A DNA stretch of 32,128 bases, from NCBI GenBank assembly GCA_011526165.1, contig WYAY01000019.1, positions 1-32,128 of the forward strand, written 5' to 3'. The stretch comes from Sulfuritalea sp. Its GTDB lineage: Bacteria > Pseudomonadota > Gammaproteobacteria > Burkholderiales > Rhodocyclaceae. The notes under the pieces were generated by a model. It saw nothing but the letters and a program-made list of their open reading frames with translations. It made no database searches and was not told the origin of the DNA. Shown one piece after another: positions 25,819-32,128 of this stretch; the first letter of the stretch is position 1; every line of letters begins with the position of its first letter. The translations under genes and the position numbers were made by a program.

Positions 25819-26676
25819 ATGAGACAGACCCTCGACGCCTTCGTCGCGAGCTTGCCCGCCTATCTGGCCACGCCGGCGCGCGTGCTGCTGATCCTCCTGC
25901 TGGCCGGCCTGGCCCTGCGCTTCACCCCGCGCCTCATATCGCGCCTGCGCCGCACCCTGCAGGAACGCCAGGACAGCGCCGAGGACGCGCGCCGCATCCA
26001 CACCCTGTCGCGGGTCATCCGCTACGTCGTCACGGTGGCAGTGACGGTGGTGACCGGCATCGTCATCCTAGGCGAGTTCGGCATCTCGGTGGCGCCGATC
26101 CTCGGCGCTGCCGGCGTCGTTGGCATCGCGCTCGGCTTCGGCGCGCAGAGCCTGGTGAAGGACTATTTCACCGGCTTCTTCCTGCTGCTGGAAAACCAGA
26201 TCCGCATCGGCGACATCGTCGAGGCCGGCGGCAAGGCCGGCGTGGTGGAGGAACTGACTTTGCGCTACCTTCGGCTGCGCGACTACGACGGCAACGTGCA
26301 CTACATCCCCAACGGCACCGTCTCGGTGGTCACCAACAAGAGCCTCGGCTACGCCTTTGCCGTGATCGACGCCGGCGTCGCCTACGGCGAGGACGTCGAT
26401 CGCGTCATGGCGGTGATGCGCGCGGTCGGCGAGGCACTGCGGCAGGATGCCGGCTTCGCGCCGAAGATCCTCGAACCGCTGGAGATCGCCGGCGTCGACC
26501 GGTGGGCCGACTCCGCCGTGGTGATCCGCTGCCGCTTCAAGGTGATGCCGCTCGAGCAGTGGAACGTGCGCCGCGAATATCTGCGCCGGCTGAAGGCGGC
26601 CTTCGACCGCGAGGGCATCGAGATTCCCTTCCCGCACGTCAAACTGGTTGCCAGTCCGCCGGCGGAGGTGCGCTGA
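25819..26676 (+). CDS. mscS: small-conductance mechanosensitive channel (MscS family)
   Basis: A 285-residue inner-membrane protein of the minimal MscS size. Helix 1 is about 19-34 ([17 protein letters not shown]), helix 2 about 70-87. The pore helix TM3 has the family glycine/alanine pattern in [26 protein letters not shown] (about 95-120). A beta domain ([39 protein letters not shown]) and an alpha-beta C-terminal domain follow. It would open on membrane tension and release solutes during hypo-osmotic shock. It lies 16 nt after the GH15 gene and overlaps the antiporter start by one base, so it belongs to the osmotic gene run. The start is ATG 25819 with GGACGGA somewhat distant. Confidence 0.94.
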   Translation: MRQTLDAFVASLPAYLATPARVLLILLLAGLALRFTPRLISRLRRTLQERQDSAEDARRIHTLSRVIRYVVTVAVTVVTGIVILGEFGISVAPILGAAGVVGIALGFGAQSLVKDYFTGFFLLLENQIRIGDIVEAGGKAGVVEELTLRYLRLRDYDGNVHYIPNGTVSVVTNKSLGYAFAVIDAGVAYGEDVDRVMAVMRAVGEALRQDAGFAPKILEPLEIAGVDRWADSAVVIRCRFKVMPLEQWNVRREYLRRLKAAFDREGIEIPFPHVKLVASPPAEVR

Positions 26677-27866
26677 TGCCCGAAATCGTCGTCGCCGTGC
26701 TGGGCGAGATCGCCTGGCCCTTCGCCCTCGTGCTGGCCTGGCTGGCGGGCGAGCTCGGCCACCGCTGGCTGTCCCTGCCGCGCATCAGCAGCTACGGCAT
26801 CGTCGGCTTCCTGCTCGCCGCCGGCCAGGCCGGCGTGCTGCCGGAAGTGCGCGGCGGCACCATGGCGCTGCTCGCCAACGTCGCCTTCGGCCTGATCCTG
26901 TTCGAGCTGGGCTACCGCATCAACCTGGCCTGGCTGCGCGCCAATCCCTGGCTCGGCGTTACCAGCCTGGTCGAGTCCGGCTGCACCTTCTATGCCGTGT
27001 TCGCCGTCGCCCAGGTATTCTCCGTGCCGACCGTTACCGCCCTGCTGCTTGCCTCGCTCGCCATGTCGACTTCCCCCGCCGCCGTGCTGCGGGTGGTGAA
27101 CGAGGCGCGCAGCTCCGGCCAGGTCACCGAGCGCACGCTGCACCTGTCCGCCTTCAATTGCGTGCTGGCACTGCTGGCGTTCAAGGCGGTGGTCGGCTAC
27201 GGCGTGCTGGCCAGCGCCGGCAGCGTCTTCCAGGCGGTCTGGAGCAGCCTGGTGGTGGTGCTGGTCTCCGCCGGGCTGGGCGCGCTATTCGGCGTCGCCG
27301 TGCCGGGCCTGCTGCGGCGGCTCGGCGCGCTGGCGCGCAACGGCACGGTGGTCTTCGCCCTGGCCGTGCTGCTGCTCACCGCGCTCACCGTCGCGCTGAA
27401 GTTCTCGCCGCTGCTGGCGGCGCTGGCCTTCGGCCTGGTGGCACGGCACCGGCGCGTCGTGCTGTCGCAGGTGCAACGCAACTTCGGCGCGCTGGGCGAC
27501 CTGCTCACGGTGCTGTTGTTCGTCTTCGTCGGCGCCTCGCTGGACTGGCGCCAGGCGCTCGCCGGCATCGAGCTGGCGCTCGCCGTGGTGGCCGTGCGGC
27601 TGCTGGCGAAGACGCTGGCGACGACGCTGTTCGCGCGGGTGAGCGGCATCAGCTGGCGCAAGGGGGCGCTGACCGGCCTCGCCCTGATGCCGCTGTCGGC
27701 CTTCGCCATCCTGTTGCTGGAGCAGACGCGCCACCTGCAGCTCGACCTGCTCGACCAGGTGGCCGGCGTGATGGCCATCGCCCTGCTGCTCGAGATCGCC
27801 GGCCCGCTGCTGACGCGCTGGGCGCTGGTGTGGGCCGGCGAAGCGCAGCCCAAAGGGGAGGCCTGA
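26676..27866 (+). CDS. cation:proton antiporter (CPA2/KefB-like membrane part)
   Basis: A 396-residue integral membrane protein with about 11-12 hydrophobic segments, matching the Na+/H+ exchanger fold without a cytosolic Trk-N domain. Conserved pieces are [73 protein letters not shown] and [17 protein letters not shown]. The usual GxxLGP of Kef is not present and the ion-binding Asp pair of NhaA/CPA2 is reduced to polar residues. Cation selectivity is therefore uncertain. ATG 26676 has GGAGG 7 nt upstream and shares one base with the mscS stop. The close pairing with mscS and an adjacent gamma-glutamyl ligase recalls potassium/glutathione-type efflux control, which is inference. Confidence 0.88.
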   Translation: MPEIVVAVLGEIAWPFALVLAWLAGELGHRWLSLPRISSYGIVGFLLAAGQAGVLPEVRGGTMALLANVAFGLILFELGYRINLAWLRANPWLGVTSLVESGCTFYAVFAVAQVFSVPTVTALLLASLAMSTSPAAVLRVVNEARSSGQVTERTLHLSAFNCVLALLAFKAVVGYGVLASAGSVFQAVWSSLVVVLVSAGLGALFGVAVPGLLRRLGALARNGTVVFALAVLLLTALTVALKFSPLLAALAFGLVARHRRVVLSQVQRNFGALGDLLTVLLFVFVGASLDWRQALAGIELALAVVAVRLLAKTLATTLFARVSGISWRKGALTGLALMPLSAFAILLLEQTRHLQLDLLDQVAGVMAIALLLEIAGPLLTRWALVWAGEAQPKGEA

Positions 27867-27868
27867 GC

Positions 27869-29002
27869 ATGCCGCTGGAACCGTTCAAGGCCGCCGTGGC
27901 CCTCACCATGGGGGTGGAGCTGGAACTGCAACTGGTCAATCCGACCGACTTCGACCTCTCTTCCTCGTCGAGCGACATGCTGCACCTGCTCGCGCGCGGG
28001 CGCTTTCCCGGCGACGTCAAGCCGGAGATGACGGAGAGCATGATCGAGGTGTCCACCGACGTGCACACCCGCCACGACGCGCTGCTGGCGCAGCTGCGGC
28101 AGATGCGCGACGCGCTGGTGGCGGCGGGCGACCGCCTCAACGTCGGCCTGTGCGGCGGCGGCACGCACCCCTTCCAGCGCTGGTTCCGCCAGCGCATCTT
28201 CGCCAAGCCGCGCTTCCACGAGCTGTCGGAGCTGTACGGCTACCTCGCCAAGCAGTTCACCGTGTTCGGCCAGCACGTGCACATCGGCTGCGGCTCGGCC
28301 GACGAGGGTCTCTACCTGCTGCACGCGCTCAACCGCTACCTGCCGCACTTCATCGCACTGTCGGCCTCGTCGCCCTTCTTCCAGGGCGTCGACACCCTGT
28401 TCGACTCGGCGCGGCTGAACTCGGTCTTCGCCTTTCCGCTCTCCGGGCGGGCGCCCTTCCTGCTCGAATGGGAGGCGTTCGAGCGCGACTACTTCGCCAA
28501 GATGGAGAAGACCGGCGTGGTGAAGAGCATGAAGGACTTCTACTGGGACATCCGCCCCAAGCCGGAGTACGGCACCATCGAGCTGCGCGTCTGCGACACG
28601 CCGCTCACGGTGGAGCGCGCCGCGGCGCTGGCCTGCTACCTGCAGGCGCTGTGCCGCATGCTGCTCGAGCGCGCCGAGGCGCCGCCGGCCGAGGACGACT
28701 ACCTGGTCTACAACTACAACCGCTTCCAGGCCTGCCGCTTCGGCCTCGACGGCACGCTGGTGCACCCGAAGACCAACGCATCGCTCTCACTGCGCGAGGA
28801 CATCCTGGCGACGCTGCAGCGGCTCGAGCCGCATGCCGATGCGCTGGCGAGCCGCGCCGCCCTCGACGAGCTCCGCCGGGCCGCCGGCGAAGGCAACCAC
28901 GCGGGCTTCCTGCGGCGCCAGCATGCCGAGGAGGGCAGCGTCGAGGGCATGGTTGAGGCGGCGGTGCGCCGCTTCCGCAGCGACGAAAGGACAGTCTCAT
29001 GA
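27869..29002 (+). CDS. YbdK-type carboxylate-amine ligase (glutamate-cysteine ligase family 2)
   Basis: A 377-residue ATP-dependent ligase of the GCS2 family. Motifs include [18 protein letters not shown] for metal/ATP binding, [50 protein letters not shown] and [17 protein letters not shown]. Family members form an amide between a glutamate-like carboxylate and an amine; E. coli YbdK shows only weak gamma-glutamylcysteine synthesis, so the substrate here is open. ATG 27869 lies 2 nt after the antiporter stop with AAAGGGGAGG 7 nt upstream, an excellent ribosome site. Its stop overlaps the next gene, which encodes a gamma-glutamyl hydrolase-like protein, so the pair may make and degrade the same gamma-glutamyl compound. 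Confidence 0.92.
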   Translation: MPLEPFKAAVALTMGVELELQLVNPTDFDLSSSSSDMLHLLARGRFPGDVKPEMTESMIEVSTDVHTRHDALLAQLRQMRDALVAAGDRLNVGLCGGGTHPFQRWFRQRIFAKPRFHELSELYGYLAKQFTVFGQHVHIGCGSADEGLYLLHALNRYLPHFIALSASSPFFQGVDTLFDSARLNSVFAFPLSGRAPFLLEWEAFERDYFAKMEKTGVVKSMKDFYWDIRPKPEYGTIELRVCDTPLTVERAAALACYLQALCRMLLERAEAPPAEDDYLVYNYNRFQACRFGLDGTLVHPKTNASLSLREDILATLQRLEPHADALASRAALDELRRAAGEGNHAGFLRRQHAEEGSVEGMVEAAVRRFRSDERTVS

Positions 29003-29784
29003 GCCGCAACAAGCCCGCGCGCATCGGCCTCTCTGCGCGCATCTTCCATCCCGAACCGGACGCCCAGGGCATCCGCAGCAAGACCCTGCAGGTGCTCGAG
29101 CAGTCGGTCGCGCAGTGGGTGACGCAGCGCGAAGTGCTGCTGCTGATGGTGCCCTCGGTGGTGCAGGACGGCATCCTCATGCGCAGCAACATCCGCCTGC
29201 GCGACTACGCCGAGCACCTCGACGGCCTCATCCTGCAGGGCGGCGCCGACGTCAGCCCGCGCGCCTACGGGGAGGAACCGCTGCGCGAGGAATGGGCCGG
29301 CGACGCCGTGCGCGACACCTACGAAATGGAACTGCTGCACGAGTTCCTCGAGGCCGGCAAGCCGGTCTTCGGCATCTGCCGCGGCATGCAGCTCATCAAT
29401 GTCGCCCTCGGCGGCACGCTCTGGCAGGACATACCCACGCAGATGCCGGAGGCGGCGGCGCACCAGACCGGCGACTACGACCGCCACGTGCACGAGCTGC
29501 GCTTCGCCGAGGGCGGCCTGCTCGCGCGCCTGTTCGCCGGCCGTGCCGGCGGCGGCGCGGTCTCCATCCACCACCAGGCGGTGCGCGTGCTCGGCCGCGA
29601 GCTGGAGGTCGATGCGGTGAGCGCGACCGACGGCCTCATCGAGGCGATTCGCGGCAAGGGCCGCAACTTCCTCTACGGCGTGCAGTGGCATCCCGAGTTC
29701 CATCGGCCGGGGGACGAGGCCGTGCTCGACTGCACGCCGCTGCTCGACGAATTCCTCGCCGCCGCGCGCAAGCGCCGCTGGTGA
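28999..29784 (+). CDS. class I glutamine amidotransferase-like gamma-glutamyl hydrolase (PuuD family)
   Basis: A 261-residue protein of peptidase family C26, related to PuuD (gamma-glutamyl-GABA hydrolase). The nucleophile cysteine is at about residue 131 in [19 protein letters not shown]. The histidine and glutamate are in [14 protein letters not shown]. The substrate-side loops [19 protein letters not shown] and [12 protein letters not shown] match the PuuD branch and not the biosynthetic amidotransferases. No signal peptide, so cytoplasmic. It overlaps the YbdK-type ligase by 4 nt and closes the seven-gene run. The rest of the Puu putrescine pathway is not nearby, so its partner is more likely the neighbouring ligase (inference). 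It is convergent with nhaR. Confidence 0.92.
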   Translation: MSRNKPARIGLSARIFHPEPDAQGIRSKTLQVLEQSVAQWVTQREVLLLMVPSVVQDGILMRSNIRLRDYAEHLDGLILQGGADVSPRAYGEEPLREEWAGDAVRDTYEMELLHEFLEAGKPVFGICRGMQLINVALGGTLWQDIPTQMPEAAAHQTGDYDRHVHELRFAEGGLLARLFAGRAGGGAVSIHHQAVRVLGRELEVDAVSATDGLIEAIRGKGRNFLYGVQWHPEFHRPGDEAVLDCTPLLDEFLAAARKRRW

Positions 29785-29807
29785 AAGTCAGTCGCCGCAG
29801 GACGGCG
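29784..29807 (+). repeat. dispersed 24-nt sequence, copy C
   Basis: Starts AAAGTCAGTC and ends CAGGACGGCG, at the last base of the PuuD-like stop codon. It matches copies A and B at 20 of 24 positions but is non-coding here, between two convergent genes. Confidence 0.5.
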
Positions 29808-29808
29808 A
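29792..29808. terminator. small hairpin between the PuuD-like gene and nhaR
   Basis: TCGCCG (29792-29797), loop CAGGA, CGGCGA (29803-29808) form a perfect 6-bp stem in the 26-bp gap between two convergent genes. Position suits a bidirectional terminator, but neither strand has a T tract. Confidence 0.35.
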
Positions 29809-29810
29809 TG

Positions 29811-30713
29811 TCAGGACGGCGCGGCCCCGGCGAAGCGCGTGCGCGCCGACTCGGCGATGGCCAGCACGCAGGGGTGCGTGACGCGGCGCTCGGCGGAAAT
29901 GGCGAAGTATTCCGTGCGCGCCTCGGCGCTGCGGCCGAGCACCTTCACGCCGTAGGCGGCAACGGTCTCCGCCTCGACGACGGTGGGCACCGGAAAGACG
30001 CCGACGCCGGCCTGGCCGAAGGCCGTCATCAGCGCGCTGTCGTCGAACTCGCCGACGATCTTCGCCCGGATGCGCGTCTTCTCCAGCCAGCGCATCAGCT
30101 TCTGCCGCGCCGAGGAATCCTCGCCCGGCACCAGCAGCGGCAGCTCGGCCAGGCAGCCGGGGAATTTTTTCGCGCAGCGCGCCGCCAGCATCGGCGCGGC
30201 GAGGAAACTCATGCCCGACTCCGCCAGGCGATGGCTGTAGGCGCGCACGTCGAGCGTGGCCGGCAGCGGCGTGTCGGCGATGACGAGATCGAGCCGGTGC
30301 ACCGCCAGCTCGGTGAGCAGGCGCTCGAGCCGGCCCTCGCGGCAGACGATGCGCAGCGGTTCGCCCACCGCGACGGCCGGCTCGAGCAGGCGATAGGCAA
30401 GCGACTTCGGCAGCGCGTCGGAAACGCCGACGCGGAAGGTGGCGGGGCGGCCCTTCGGGTAGTGGCGGATCGCCTGCTCGAGTTCCGCGCCGAGGGAGAA
30501 AATTTCGTCGGCATAGCCCAGCGCAAGCCGGCCGGCGTCGGTCAGCTCCAGCGCACGGCCCTGGCGCGAAAACAGTTCCACGCCCAGACTGTCCTCCAGC
30601 TGGCCGATCTGGCCGCTGATGGTCTGCGGGGTAACGTGCAACGCTTCTCCGGCCCGCGCCACGCCGCCTTCCTTGGCTGTTTTCCAGAAATAAAACAAAT
30701 GCTTGAGGTTCAT
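29811..30713 (-). CDS. nhaR: LysR-family regulator NhaR
   Basis: A 300-residue LysR-type activator whose N-terminus (MNLKHLFYFWKTAKEGGVAR) and helix-turn-helix (GEALHVTPQTISGQIGQLEDSLGVELFSR) are characteristic of NhaR. The effector domain occupies about 90-295. In E. coli NhaR senses sodium and activates nhaA and osmC. ATG 30713 has AGGAG 7 nt upstream. It is convergent with the osmotic gene run and divergent from the Bax-inhibitor-type gene, with a long palindrome in the 116-bp region between them. No nhaA lies in the window; the nearby cation:proton antiporter at 26676 is a possible target (inference). Confidence 0.9.
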   Translation of the reverse strand: MNLKHLFYFWKTAKEGGVARAGEALHVTPQTISGQIGQLEDSLGVELFSRQGRALELTDAGRLALGYADEIFSLGAELEQAIRHYPKGRPATFRVGVSDALPKSLAYRLLEPAVAVGEPLRIVCREGRLERLLTELAVHRLDLVIADTPLPATLDVRAYSHRLAESGMSFLAAPMLAARCAKKFPGCLAELPLLVPGEDSSARQKLMRWLEKTRIRAKIVGEFDDSALMTAFGQAGVGVFPVPTVVEAETVAAYGVKVLGRSAEARTEYFAISAERRVTHPCVLAIAESARTRFAGAAPS

Positions 30714-30753
30714 GGCCGGGCTCCTGGAAACTTCGTAAAAAACGAATGGTCAA

Positions 30754-30782
30754 TGCAATAAAATCGACTTTATTTGATTGCA
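30754..30782. promoter_or_regulatory. extended palindrome, candidate NhaR operator
   Basis: AATAAAATCGACTTTATT (30757-30774) is an 18-bp palindrome with one mismatch around a central TCGA. A further 6-bp arm pair, TGCAAT (30754-30759) and ATTGCA (30777-30782), overlaps its edges. It is AT-rich in a GC-rich genome and sits between divergent nhaR and the BI-1 gene. A TTTATT (30769-30774), 17 bp, TAAACT (30792-30797) pair could be the promoter of the BI-1 gene, with the palindrome over its -35. Confidence 0.5.
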
Positions 30783-30829
30783 GCAAAGACGTAAACTTGC
30801 CACGCTTTCTTACACAGGAGGAATCCGCC

Positions 30830-31519
30830 ATGAGAAACGAACGTCCCACCGCCATCGCCATCCCGGCCGATCGCTACGCCGGCACGGCGCCTTCGCTGCT
30901 CGCCACCCACAAGGTGCTGCGCAACACCTACGCGCTGCTCGCCATGACGCTGCTGTTCTCCGCCGTCACCGCCGGCGCCGCCGCCGCGCTCAAGCTGCCG
31001 CACCCCGGCATCGTGCTGACGCTGGTCGGCTACTTCGGCCTGCTGTTCCTCACGACCAAGCTGCGCAACAGCGGCTGGGGCGTGCTCTCGGTGTTCGGCC
31101 TGACCGGCTTCATGGGCTACACGCTCGGCCCGATCCTCAACGCCTACCTGTCGCTGCCGAACGGCCACGAGACCGTCATGCTGGCGCTCGGCGGCACCGG
31201 CGCGGTGTTCCTCGGCCTGTCCGCCTACGCCGTTGTCAGCCGCAAGGACTTCGGCTTCATGGGCGGCTTCCTCGCCGTCGGCATCCTGGTCGCCTTCCTC
31301 GCCGGCCTGGCGGCGATCTTCTTCCAGATCCCGGCGATGTCGCTGGCCGTTTCCGCCGCCTTCATGCTGCTCGCCTCGGGCCTGATCCTGTTCGAGACCT
31401 CGCAGATCATCCACGGCGGCGAGACCAACTACGTGATGGCCACGGTCAGCCTCTACGTTTCCATCTACAACCTGTTCGTCAGCCTGCTCTCGCTGCTGGG
31501 CTTCGCCAACAACGACTGA
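30830..31519 (+). CDS. Bax inhibitor-1/YccA-family membrane protein
   Basis: A 229-residue polytopic protein with seven hydrophobic segments between about 38 and 225. Recognisable segments are [45 protein letters not shown] ([16 protein letters not shown]), [20 protein letters not shown] and [21 protein letters not shown], all typical of the BI-1/YccA family. Members are inner-membrane pH-sensitive leak channels or FtsH modulators (YccA delays FtsH proteolysis). ATG 30830 has AGGAGGAA 6 nt upstream, a near-perfect site. The htpX gene starts 37 nt later. HtpX and FtsH share membrane-protein quality control, so the pairing fits a membrane stress role (inference). Confidence 0.93.
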   Translation: MRNERPTAIAIPADRYAGTAPSLLATHKVLRNTYALLAMTLLFSAVTAGAAAALKLPHPGIVLTLVGYFGLLFLTTKLRNSGWGVLSVFGLTGFMGYTLGPILNAYLSLPNGHETVMLALGGTGAVFLGLSAYAVVSRKDFGFMGGFLAVGILVAFLAGLAAIFFQIPAMSLAVSAAFMLLASGLILFETSQIIHGGETNYVMATVSLYVSIYNLFVSLLSLLGFANND

Positions 31520-31556
31520 GGCCGGAGAAGGCAGACCCAGATCCGCGGAGGCCGCC

Positions 31557-32128
31557 ATGAAGCGCATCGTCCTGTTCCTCGCCACCAACCTGGCGATCCT
31601 GTTCGTGCTCAGCATCGTCGTCCAGCTGCTCGGGCTGGAGCCGGTGCTGGCCGATGGCGGGCTGAACCTTGGCAGCCTTCTGGTCTTCGCGGCCATCATG
31701 GGCATGGGCGGCGCCTTCATCTCGCTGGCCATGTCGAAGTGGAGCGCCAAGCGCATGGTCGGCGCCCATGTCATCGAGCAGCCGTCCTCGGAGGTTGAGC
31801 GCTGGCTGGTGGAGACGGTGCGCCGCCAGGCCCAGGCCGCCGGCATCGGCATGCCGGAGGTGGCGATCTACGAGGCGCCCGAGGTCAACGCCTTCGCCAC
31901 CGGCATGAGCCGCAACAACGCGCTGGTGGCGGTGTCGACGGGGCTGCTGCGTGCCATGAGCCGCGACGAGGCGGAAGCGGTGCTGGCACACGAGGTCTCC
32001 CACGTCGCCAACGGCGACATGGTGACCCTGGCGCTGATCCAGGGCGTGGTGAACACCTTCGTCATCTTCCTCTCGCGGGTGATCGGCCACGTCGTCGACC
32101 GCGTCGTCTTCAAGACCGAGCGCGGCCA
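31557..32128 (+). CDS. htpX: membrane metalloprotease HtpX (5' part, cut by window edge)
   Basis: M48-family zinc endopeptidase of the inner membrane that degrades misfolded membrane proteins alongside FtsH. The first 190 codons are present. Two N-terminal membrane helices (about 4-22, [19 protein letters not shown], and about 38-58) are followed by the cytoplasmic protease region with [35 protein letters not shown] and the zinc motif HEVSH at about 145-149, then [13 protein letters not shown]. The third and fourth helices and the third zinc ligand lie beyond the window. ATG 31557 has GGAGG 5 nt upstream. Probably cotranscribed with the BI-1 gene. Confidence 0.96.
   Translation, partial: MKRIVLFLATNLAILFVLSIVVQLLGLEPVLADGGLNLGSLLVFAAIMGMGGAFISLAMSKWSAKRMVGAHVIEQPSSEVERWLVETVRRQAQAAGIGMPEVAIYEAPEVNAFATGMSRNNALVAVSTGLLRAMSRDEAEAVLAHEVSHVANGDMVTLALIQGVVNTFVIFLSRVIGHVVDRVVFKTERG

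Overview
The window is chromosomal DNA of high GC content with dense, mostly short-spaced genes. Gene content points to a betaproteobacterium, most likely of the Rhodocyclales (Azoarcus/Thauera/Sterolibacterium-like). The pointers are rplU divergent from an octaprenyl diphosphate synthase gene, type IV pilus regulators pilS-pilR followed by ampD, a lysine/alanine-rich histone H1-like protein ending in the betaproteobacterial NPAAAWPFPTG tail, a GTP-type PEP carboxykinase divergent from maeB, and an NhaR-type regulator. The taxonomic placement is inference. I see no insertion sequence, prophage, integrase or CRISPR array.

Layout. 1-5.3 kb: rplU (-, cut by the window edge), ispB, tRNA-Pro(CGG), then an overlapping run of a small zinc-ribbon-like protein, pilS, pilR and ampD. 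5.3-7.7 kb: two gene-poor stretches flank the H1-like gene. The first carries a strong promoter with two NrdR-type boxes exactly 31 bp apart but no nrd gene behind it. The second has a perfect consensus sigma-70 promoter and a leader of about 210 nt before a lytic transglycosylase. 7.5-14.3 kb: a small remnant of an outer-membrane protein gene, pckG (-), maeB (+), a patatin-like phospholipase and pbpG. 14.3-18.2 kb: an IclR regulator divergent from lutB, a D-2-hydroxyacid dehydrogenase and lutC, with no lutA. 18.2-20.9 kb: a membrane-bound sensor Ser/Thr kinase (-), a promoter-to-terminator unit that looks like a small RNA of about 110 nt, and a MarR regulator (-).

21.0-29.8 kb holds seven co-directional genes, mostly overlapping or a few bases apart: a trehalose-6-phosphate synthase fused to an N-terminal membrane sensor module, otsB, a GH15 glucosidase/trehalase-like enzyme, a MscS channel, a cation:proton antiporter, a YbdK-type carboxylate-amine ligase, and a class I glutamine-amidotransferase-like gamma-glutamyl hydrolase. 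An NhaR-type regulator lies convergent to its end. I read this as an osmotic/ionic stress island that makes and breaks down trehalose, releases solutes, exchanges cations and handles a gamma-glutamyl compound. This is the best candidate here for an undescribed system. The window closes with a Bax-inhibitor-1/YccA-like membrane protein and the 5' part of htpX.

Other points of interest are a 24-nt sequence that recurs three times with 20 identical positions, and an 18-bp palindrome between nhaR and the BI-1 gene. Start codons were set by reading frame, family N-termini and Shine-Dalgarno spacing. Residue numbers are my own counts and can be off by one or two.
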